DNA from: an uncultured Porphyromonadaceae bacterium
Lineage (GTDB): Bacteria > Bacteroidota > Bacteroidia > Bacteroidales > Muribaculaceae
DNA length: 7,040 nt
Direction: 5' to 3'
NCBI GenBank assembly: GCA_938027385.1
Contig: CALJBF010000175.1
Coordinates: 1-7,040, forward strand
Below the pieces are notes generated by a model. It searched no databases and was not told the origin of the DNA. It was given only the letters and a program-made list of their open reading frames with translations. Positions 1 to 5,930 of this stretch are shown here, piece after piece; the first letter of the stretch is position 1, and each line of letters opens with the position of its first letter. Position numbers and translations under genes: made by a program.

Positions 1-3000
1 ATTTCATCAGCGACAGCGCCGACGGCGAGCGTCTGGCTCCGGCCGAGACGGCGACCGCCGGTGTGACGGCCGAGGCCACCGAAACCTTCATCTCTGACAC
101 CTGGCACAAAGAGGAGCTGGTGTCGCCGGGCGAGTGCGGCCATCTGCTTGTGGGCGAGGATTTCCGCTACAACCCGCGGCAGGAGTTCCGCGTGACCCTG
201 CCGGGCCTGGTGGCCACCGAACCGGTGTATTTCGAGGGCTCGTTCGTGGCCAATTCGCCGTCGTACACCTACGTCTACTACACCCTCAACGGCAAGGAGG
301 TGAATGACGGCGGTTTCCGCGTGGCCATGAACTCAGACTCGCACACGCACGGCGCCGAGTCGGTGGGGCGCGTGGCTGTGGACCTGGCATCGGAATCGGT
401 GACCGTGGGGGTGCGCTATACCGGCGGCGCGGTGTCACTTGCAAACCTGAACTATTTCAACCTTAGCTATACGCGGCGCCTTGAGGTGTCGCAGACCGGC
501 GTGAAACCTTTCCGTGTGGCCGAGCTGAGCCGCAACGTGCGCCTTCGCGGCGCCGCGGCCGACCAGGTGGTGTGGGACGTGACCGCCCCCACCGCCCCCA
601 TGGCGGTGCGTGCCGCCCGCGAGGGGCAGGCCCTGGGGTGGCGCGCCGACTATGCAACGGAGCGCACATACATCACCTGGAGCCCCTCGGGTACCATCCC
701 CGAGCCCGCTGTGGAAGGGCGCGTGGCCAACCAGAACCTGCACGCCTTAGGGCAGGCCGACATGGTGATATTCACTTTCGCCGACTGGCGCGACCAGGCC
801 GAGAGGCTGGCCGAGTTCCACCGCAACAGCGAGGACTCGCTGTCGGTGACGGTGCTCACGCCCGACGAGATCTTCAACGAGTTCTCGTCGGGGTCGCCTG
901 ACGTGCAGGCGTTCCGCAAACTGCTGAAGATGATGTACGACCGCCAGGCCGCCACGGAGCGCCCGCTGCGCTACGCGCTGTTCATGAGCCGCGTGACCTT
1001 CGACAACCGCCGCATCACCCCCGGCATAAAGGCGCTGCGCTACCCCACGATGCCCGCGTGGTTCACCGACCTGGGGATGAGCGACAACTCGGCATACACG
1101 TCAGACGACATGGTGGCCTTCCTTGAGGATGGCTCGGGACGCGACTACGGGCGCGACAAGCTGTCGATTGCCCTGGGGCGCCTGCCGGTCACATCGGCCA
1201 CCGAGGCCCGTGACGCCGTTGACAAGATTATCAGCTACTCCACAAAAAGTCCGCGGGGCAACTGGCGCAACAACGTGCTCATGCTCGCCGACGACCTTGA
1301 CGGCCAGGTGCACATGAAACAGGCCGAGCGCCAGCTCGACAACATGCTCGCCGTGTCGGGGGGCCAGGTGCTGCCACGCAAGATTTACGTCGACCAGTAC
1401 GACTTGATTTCGGGCACCGCCGTGCAGGGGCGCACCGACTTCTACCGCGCCCTCGACGAGGGGATGATGTGGTGGTCGTACATCGGCCACGCCTCGCCCA
1501 CGGCGCTCACCGCCGAGGGTATCGTCACCTACGCCGACCTCAACGGCCTATACCTGCGCCACTTCCCGGTGATCTACGCCGCCACCTGCAACTTCCTGCG
1601 CTGGGACGCCTCGCAGGTGTCGGGCGCCGAACTGCTGTTCGCCAACCCGCACGGCGGCGTGGCGGCCGCCATCTCGGCCACCCGTCCGGTGTACATTGCC
1701 GACAACGGCTATCTTTCGGAGGCTTTCGGCCGCTACGCTTTCGAGCGCGACGCCGACGGCCGCCTGCACACCGTGGGCGACATCTACCGTCTGTCGAAGA
1801 ACAACTTCCTCTACAACGGCCAGGTGACATCCAACACCAACAAGCTCCGCTATGTGCTGCTCGGCGACCCGGCTATGCGCCTGGCCATGCCCTCGCAGAC
1901 CATGGTGATCGACGCCGTGAACGGTGAGCCTGTCGTCGGACCCGATGCCGACGAGGGTGAGCCCACGACCCTAAAGGCCCGCCAGCAGGTGAAGATCGAG
2001 GGGCGCGTGCTGCGCGCCGACGGCGAGGTCGACACCGGGTTCAACGGAATCGTGGCCTCGACGCTCTACGACGCCGAGATGAGCCGCACCACCCAGGGGC
2101 ACGAGAACAACGACCCCTACACCTACACCCAGATCGGCAACCGCCTCTTCGTGGGTAACGACTCGGTGACTGCCGGCAAGTTCACCATAAACATATCCAT
2201 GCCCGCCGAGGTGGCCGACAACTACCGCCCCGCGGCGCTGAACATGTTCGCCTACACCGACGACGGCTCGCGCGAGGCCGTGGGTCTGAGCCGCGAGTTC
2301 TACGTCTACGGCATCGACACCGATGCCGCCCCCGACGACGTGCCCCCCGAGATAGAGTCGTGCTACCTGAACCATTCGTCGTTCCGCAACGGCCAGACAG
2401 TGAACCCCTCGCCGATGCTTGTGGCCACCGTGACCGACGACCGCGCCATAAACCTCTCTACCGCCGGCGTGGGGCACCAGATGATGCTCTCGCTCGACAA
2501 CGGCGCCAAGGTAATGACCGACGTCTCAGATTTCTATACCCCCTTCACCGACGGTACTCCCGGCGGCACCATCGCCTATCCGCTCGAAAACCTCACCGAG
2601 GGGGCGCACTCGCTGATGCTGCGCGTCTGGGACACGTCGCCCAACTCGGCGTCGGCCACGATAGACTTCTTCGTGGCCAACGAGATCGCCCCGGTGATCT
2701 ATGACGTCTACACTGACACCAACCCCGCCTCTGTCGAGGCCAACTTCTATATCTCGCACGACCGCCCCGACCGTCAGCTCACCGTGACCATCGAGGTCTA
2801 CGACCTGATGGGGCGCCGCGTATGGCAGAAGACCGAGACCGCACGCTCCGACATGTTCTCGTCGACCCCCGTGACCTGGGACCTCACCGACAGCGCCGGG
2901 CGCCGCGTGGGCCGCGGCATCTACCTCTACCGCGCCACCGTCTCAGACGAGACCTCGGGCGACGAGACCGCCACCGCCTCGCGCAAGCTCGCCGTCACCG

Positions 3001-3008
3001 CCCAGTGA
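1..3008 (+). CDS. porU: Type IX secretion system sortase PorU, C25 (gingipain-like) cysteine peptidase; 5'-truncated by window edge
   Basis: PorU is the cell-surface sortase of the type IX secretion system (T9SS): it removes the C-terminal signal of cargo proteins and joins them to a surface lipopolysaccharide. The frame is open from base 3, so the gene begins left of the window; the GTG at 63 is an internal Val, not a start. In the 1001-residue fragment (residue 1 = bases 3-5) the C25 domain covers about 250-630. It has a GRLPV segment near 392, the catalytic His in YIGHAS (496, codon 1488-1490), the catalytic Cys in AATCNF (529, codon 1587-1589) and LLGDPAMRL near 619. The His-Cys gap of 33 residues equals that of gingipain RgpB. 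Beta-rich Ig-like sequence follows (about 630-890), then a T9SS C-terminal domain (about 895-1001) with VYDLMGRRVW and GIYLYRATV. Compared with P. gingivalis PorU, roughly 160 N-terminal residues are probably missing. GC-rich throughout, with no internal frameshift. The usual partner porV does not follow. Confidence 0.9.
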   Translation, partial: FISDSADGERLAPAETATAGVTAEATETFISDTWHKEELVSPGECGHLLVGEDFRYNPRQEFRVTLPGLVATEPVYFEGSFVANSPSYTYVYYTLNGKEVNDGGFRVAMNSDSHTHGAESVGRVAVDLASESVTVGVRYTGGAVSLANLNYFNLSYTRRLEVSQTGVKPFRVAELSRNVRLRGAAADQVVWDVTAPTAPMAVRAAREGQALGWRADYATERTYITWSPSGTIPEPAVEGRVANQNLHALGQADMVIFTFADWRDQAERLAEFHRNSEDSLSVTVLTPDEIFNEFSSGSPDVQAFRKLLKMMYDRQAATERPLRYALFMSRVTFDNRRITPGIKALRYPTMPAWFTDLGMSDNSAYTSDDMVAFLEDGSGRDYGRDKLSIALGRLPVTSATEARDAVDKIISYSTKSPRGNWRNNVLMLADDLDGQVHMKQAERQLDNMLAVSGGQVLPRKIYVDQYDLISGTAVQGRTDFYRALDEGMMWWSYIGHASPTALTAEGIVTYADLNGLYLRHFPVIYAATCNFLRWDASQVSGAELLFANPHGGVAAAISATRPVYIADNGYLSEAFGRYAFERDADGRLHTVGDIYRLSKNNFLYNGQVTSNTNKLRYVLLGDPAMRLAMPSQTMVIDAVNGEPVVGPDADEGEPTTLKARQQVKIEGRVLRADGEVDTGFNGIVASTLYDAEMSRTTQGHENNDPYTYTQIGNRLFVGNDSVTAGKFTINISMPAEVADNYRPAALNMFAYTDDGSREAVGLSREFYVYGIDTDAAPDDVPPEIESCYLNHSSFRNGQTVNPSPMLVATVTDDRAINLSTAGVGHQMMLSLDNGAKVMTDVSDFYTPFTDGTPGGTIAYPLENLTEGAHSLMLRVWDTSPNSASATIDFFVANEIAPVIYDVYTDTNPASVEANFYISHDRPDRQLTVTIEVYDLMGRRVWQKTETARSDMFSSTPVTWDLTDSAGRRVGRGIYLYRATVSDETSGDETATASRKLAVTAQ

Positions 3009-3015
3009 CCCGCCT

Positions 3016-3047
3016 CCGGGTGCCACTCCGGTTCCCGCGGCGCCCGG
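3016..3047 (+). terminator. Stable stem-loop just after the porU stop, without a T tract
   Basis: CCGGGTGCC (3016-3024) can pair with GGCGCCCGG (3039-3047). In RNA this is nine pairs including one G-U, with a 14-base loop. It starts eight bases after the porU stop codon. The position fits a 3'-end stem that ends or protects the porU transcript. No T run follows, so it is not a canonical intrinsic terminator, and in DNA this GC-rich some stems occur by chance. Confidence 0.35.
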
Positions 3048-3127
3048 GTGCCCCCACTGGCGCCCCGCTGTGCCCCGCCGCACCTTGCTGGCACCCCAGT
3101 GTGCCCACCTCTGTGCTGCCTCGCCCC

Positions 3128-3153
3128 GGCGTTGTGCACGGTGCGCCTTTTTT
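3128..3153 (+). terminator. Possible weak intrinsic terminator after porU
   Basis: GGCG (3128-3131) can pair with CGCC (3144-3147), extendable by one T-G wobble, and is followed directly by six T (3148-3153). The arrangement and the distance downstream of porU fit a rho-independent terminator. However, the stem is short and the loop is about 10-12 bases, so support is modest. Confidence 0.3.
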
Positions 3154-3182
3154 GTGTGCGCCAGGCGTTGGCCCCGGTTCCC

Positions 3183-3208
3183 GTTATCGGCCGAGCTCGG
3201 CCGATAAC
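3183..3208. repeat. Perfect 26-base palindrome
   Basis: The half-site GTTATCGGCCGAG is followed at once by its exact reverse complement CTCGGCCGATAAC, centred between 3195 and 3196; the symmetry ends at 3182/3209. As RNA it would fold into an 11-pair stem with an AGCU loop. There is no T run on either side in either direction, so it is not an intrinsic terminator. It could be an operator for a dimeric regulator of the downstream gene, a protein-bound site, or one copy of a dispersed palindromic repeat. The palindrome itself is certain; the role is not known. Confidence 0.9.
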
Positions 3209-3363
3209 CCGACAGGCCCCTGCGGGTGCAGCGCTCGGCGCCCGCTTTGCCGGGTGTGTTTTGCCCATGCACCTTCTTTGGTGCCGTGGCCGCTCAGCCG
3301 CCACGTTCCGGCTATCTTTCTCTGAGTGGCATCAATGCCTCCACAGCCGTTTCAACCGTAATT

Positions 3364-4080
3364 ATGACTACAGACCGGTTTAGACATATCACCCGACAGC
3401 TCAGGCCCGCGCACATGTCGTGGGCCGGGGCCGTCGCGCTCTGCACCCTGGTGTGCGTGATGACAGCCCTGATGGGTTCAGACTGGCTCCGCGTGGTGCA
3501 CCCCGAAATAGACGGGTGGCCCACCCCGCAAATCAAGGAAATGGCACAGAGCGTGGTCTACGGGTGCCCCGTGCCCGTATGCCTGCTCGCCGCCTGGCTG
3601 CTGGGGCGCATCCCCGCGCACACCGCCGTGCAGCGCCGCTGGCGCCTGGGCATCATCATCTTCGCCCTGCTCGTAGGCCTGCTCCCCCTCTGGGGCGTGA
3701 ACCGTTTCTGGTTCTACCGCCTCGGCACCCCCGGTTTCATGACCCCTTTCGCCCTCTCCGTCATCCTCTTCCCCCCGGCCTGGAACATGTCGGTCCCCCC
3801 CGCCGACCGCCTCCCCCTCTGCCTTTGGCTCACCTTTACGGCACTGTTGTGGGTAATGTCTTGTTATATGGGTGGCATTGGCAATTATATTCCGATGTGG
3901 ACGATGTTATTCGCAGTCCCATCTACCATACTTTTGAATTGTAACTGTTCCAAGGGAAATAAGGCGTTTATTGTGTTGTTCAATAGGTATTTATGGCTTA
4001 TGGCGGGTTGCACATTTACGGCACTCATAATGAGGATTCTTTTTTATCTGTTTAAGATAAATGATATGCCAAGCACATGA
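3364..4080 (+). CDS. Unrecognised polytopic membrane protein, compositionally chimeric
   Basis: This 238-residue protein has about six or seven hydrophobic helices, near residues 19-38, 62-80, 95-112, 122-140, 150-170, 177-192 and 203-229. Between them are short Arg-rich loops such as QRRWRLG near 90. I do not recognise a family or any catalytic motif. The ATG at 3364 is preferred over the upstream GTG at 3226, because the 46 extra residues would be encoded by spacer-like DNA and the first helix lies well placed after the ATG. No Shine-Dalgarno sequence is seen, as usual in Bacteroidota. The gene is odd in composition. Up to about codon 156 it uses GC-ending codons (CTC, CTG, CCC, ATC) like porU. 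From about 3840 it switches to TTG, TTA, ATT and AAT like the genes to its right. A TFTAL segment occurs twice (157-161 and 217-221) on a 15-base direct repeat. It may be a real fused protein or an original gene whose 3' end was replaced. Confidence 0.65.
   Translation: MTTDRFRHITRQLRPAHMSWAGAVALCTLVCVMTALMGSDWLRVVHPEIDGWPTPQIKEMAQSVVYGCPVPVCLLAAWLLGRIPAHTAVQRRWRLGIIIFALLVGLLPLWGVNRFWFYRLGTPGFMTPFALSVILFPPAWNMSVPPADRLPLCLWLTFTALLWVMSCYMGGIGNYIPMWTMLFAVPSTILLNCNCSKGNKAFIVLFNRYLWLMAGCTFTALIMRILFYLFKINDMPST
3831..4025 (+). repeat. 15-base direct repeat pair, 180 bases apart, at the composition change
   Basis: CACCTTTACGGCACT (3831-3845) recurs as CACATTTACGGCACT (4011-4025), 14 of 15 bases identical. 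The offset is exactly 180 bases, so both copies are in the same frame and encode TFTAL. The left copy sits where the gene turns from GC-rich to AT-rich. It could be chance, a remnant of slippage or duplication, or short homology used in a recombination event. Confidence 0.6.
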
Positions 4081-4164
4081 ACATCATTATGATTATCCAT
4101 TCCAAGTATAAACTCACTTGCATGATTTCCGGTAGGTTCAAATAGTGAAATAAAACATTCCAAT

Positions 4165-5922
4165 ATGAGCGACGAGTTGCAATCGCAATATAAGACAGGA
4201 AATTATCGCCGAACTTCGATTTCAGCGACAGCAGGAATCGTGTTGGCTGTCTTGGTGGCATTACTTTTTGTTGTACGGTCTTTTTACAGTTGTCCGGGTT
4301 TTGAGGATGAAAGTTATCAGGCTCTGTGTGTAGTTCACTGGAAACAGGCTCCTTTAGGAATGTTTATTTTTTGGCAAGCACATCTATGGACTGTGTTGTT
4401 TGGTGATAGCTATCTGAGCCTCAGATTGTTTAATTCTGTCATACTGATGTCTGCGTTTGCTTTGTCGGCATGGTATTTCTATTACAGAACTCACCTCAAG
4501 ACGTATGCGTATTGGGTTTTTGTGCTCTCGGGGTTTTTAGGTCTGATAGAGACAAGCATCATGTACTGCTGGGATACGGGCCCGATGGTGCTATACACAC
4601 TTGTTGCCATAGCATCAATTGAATATATCATTACAAAAAAAACTTATCTTCTTTGTGTTCTTGGTTGTCTTGTCTGTCTTCTTGGCTTGTCACGTGTGTC
4701 ACTGATAATTCTTTTTCCGGTTTGTTTGTGTGGCATATGTTTCCTAAAGGGTTTACATACAGATAAAAAGAATATCGCCCGGAATGCATTGTTATTCACA
4801 ATATGCTATATTATCACTTTTTTGATTGTCACGACTCTGATGTCCGGATCTCCTGTAAATTACATTGATTCTTTTGTTCCCGATAACATAATTTCGGGAC
4901 ATTCGGTATGCGAAGTAATTTATGATTCATTTTATTCCATTGGGGAAGCGGGAGCCCGTCAGTTCGTAGGTGTTTTTTCTGTCTGTATGGGCTTGTGGCT
5001 TGTGACTGGTGGCATTACTAAACAAAAACTTTCAGTTGCGATGGTTTCGGCTTTTTTGACAGGCTTGATAGAGCTTATAGTGACCTACGATGGAAAAGGA
5101 GTTGAGACCGGTTATAGTGCTGCAGGTATGGGATTGTTACTTTGGGTGTTGGCATTGCCCGTATTAAGCAACATATCGAACAACCGGAAGGATCGCACAG
5201 TTATGACAGTGGTCGGAGTTATGATATTGTGGCTGATAATCCCTTCTTTAGGTTCAGACAATATGTTCATCCGTTGTAATGCCTCAGGCTTGTTGGGTGT
5301 AACAGTTGCGGGACTATATCCTTATATGACAATTCAGCAACGATCACTGATAAAAAATACATTTATTATAGCGATTGTCGCATATGGAACCGCAGGCATA
5401 GCCAGGATGACCTGTGTAGCCGCTGATATGTCTGTGACGTTACGTGAATACCCTAAAATGCAGGGTATTCATGTCACAGAAACAAATAAAGAAGAATTAA
5501 TGGAGGTATTCGGGATAGTAAAAACGCTGGAAAGGGCAGGTGTTGCTGACAGACTGAATTTTGACGGGAAACGTTATCTGTTCAACTATACGCTACAAAA
5601 GTCACCGGTCTATAATCTACACCAATTTCATTGGTCTAAAACATGTAAGGCTGATATCTACAAACGGGAAATGGCGCTTGCCCAGTATGATGGATGGATG
5701 TTTTATGATGTCACAATGGAAAAGATATCTGGAATAGATTCAATGTTGATTGATAATGGGTTCGTGTGTGTTGAAAATCGCATAACGAATCGGATTGATA
5801 GCGATAAATGTGATTCCCGTAATGCCAAAAGGATCATGTTGTTTTTAAAGAAACCATATGCCGACCTATACACTAAACAGATTGATGGCAAAGATGTCAT
5901 TAAAGTAAAGAATAACCGTTAA
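4165..5922 (+). CDS. GT-C glycosyltransferase-like multi-spanning membrane protein with soluble C-terminal tail
   Basis: This 585-residue protein has a short polar N-terminus, a first helix near 21-40 and about a dozen further helices up to about 417. A hydrophilic tail (425-585) follows, probably extracytoplasmic. Just after helix 1 lies GFEDESYQALC (D48, E49, Y51), the position of the acidic motif that GT-C enzymes (ArnT/PMT type, using polyprenyl-phosphate sugars) use in catalysis or metal binding. A second acidic site, CWDTG (D137), fits the next outer loop. FVPDNIISGH (237-246) and LGSDN (362-366) are further loop blocks also found, in variant form, in the next gene. By family logic it would move a sugar from a lipid carrier; donor and acceptor are unknown. 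The ATG at 4165 is the first in-frame start after a stop at 4123. It follows the previous gene by 84 bases, and the next gene starts 8 bases after its stop, suggesting an operon. AT-rich, unlike porU. It could also be a non-enzymatic member of the fold. Confidence 0.7.
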   Translation: MSDELQSQYKTGNYRRTSISATAGIVLAVLVALLFVVRSFYSCPGFEDESYQALCVVHWKQAPLGMFIFWQAHLWTVLFGDSYLSLRLFNSVILMSAFALSAWYFYYRTHLKTYAYWVFVLSGFLGLIETSIMYCWDTGPMVLYTLVAIASIEYIITKKTYLLCVLGCLVCLLGLSRVSLIILFPVCLCGICFLKGLHTDKKNIARNALLFTICYIITFLIVTTLMSGSPVNYIDSFVPDNIISGHSVCEVIYDSFYSIGEAGARQFVGVFSVCMGLWLVTGGITKQKLSVAMVSAFLTGLIELIVTYDGKGVETGYSAAGMGLLLWVLALPVLSNISNNRKDRTVMTVVGVMILWLIIPSLGSDNMFIRCNASGLLGVTVAGLYPYMTIQQRSLIKNTFIIAIVAYGTAGIARMTCVAADMSVTLREYPKMQGIHVTETNKEELMEVFGIVKTLERAGVADRLNFDGKRYLFNYTLQKSPVYNLHQFHWSKTCKADIYKREMALAQYDGWMFYDVTMEKISGIDSMLIDNGFVCVENRITNRIDSDKCDSRNAKRIMLFLKKPYADLYTKQIDGKDVIKVKNNR

Positions 5923-5930
5923 AAGATGAG

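Larger units (their letters stand above)
3009..3363. other. GC-rich intergenic spacer with hairpins and a palindrome, no gene
   Basis: These 355 bases lie between the porU stop and the next convincing start. Open frames cross it on both strands, but they are the stop-poor frames expected of GC-rich DNA. Their translations are Arg/Pro/Ala-rich with no domain or membrane pattern. It contains a strong stem right after porU, a weak hairpin with a T run, and a perfect 26-base palindrome, each listed separately. The DNA is full of short variants of GTGCC and GCGCC. One example is the direct repeat GTGCGCC at 3141-3147 and 3156-3162, flanking the T run. No tRNA or known small RNA was recognised. The promoter of the next gene, if it has its own, should lie in the right-hand 150 bases, but I see no good match to the Bacteroidota -33/-7 consensus. 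Confidence 0.6.

Noticed and set aside
3313..3320. TATCTTTC as a Bacteroidota -7 promoter element (TAnnTTTG)
   Set aside because: One base off the consensus, and no TTG at the expected distance upstream; the nearest TTTG ends about 32 bases before it.
2822..3325. 167-codon + frame overlapping the end of porU and the spacer
   Set aside because: Arg/Pro/Ala-rich translation typical of an off-frame in GC-rich DNA; it overlaps the well-supported T9SS C-terminal domain.
3226..3363. N-terminal extension of the 238-residue membrane protein from GTG 3226
   Set aside because: The extra 46 residues come from spacer-like DNA, look unlike a signal or helix region, and the ATG at 3364 gives a normal start before helix 1.
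3420..3944. 174-codon + frame inside the 238-residue membrane gene
   Set aside because: The alternative frame gives an Arg/Pro/His-rich product without helices, whereas the chosen frame is strongly hydrophobic and uses GC-ending codons in its GC-rich part.
4043..4061. Inverted repeat TTTATCT / AGATAAA near the end of the 238-residue gene as a terminator
   Set aside because: It lies inside the coding region, is AT-only except for one pair per arm, and the T run precedes rather than follows it on the + strand.
4133..4140. TAGGTTCA as a -7 element before the 585-residue gene
   Set aside because: Two mismatches to the consensus, and the TTG at 4118-4120 is too close to serve as -33.
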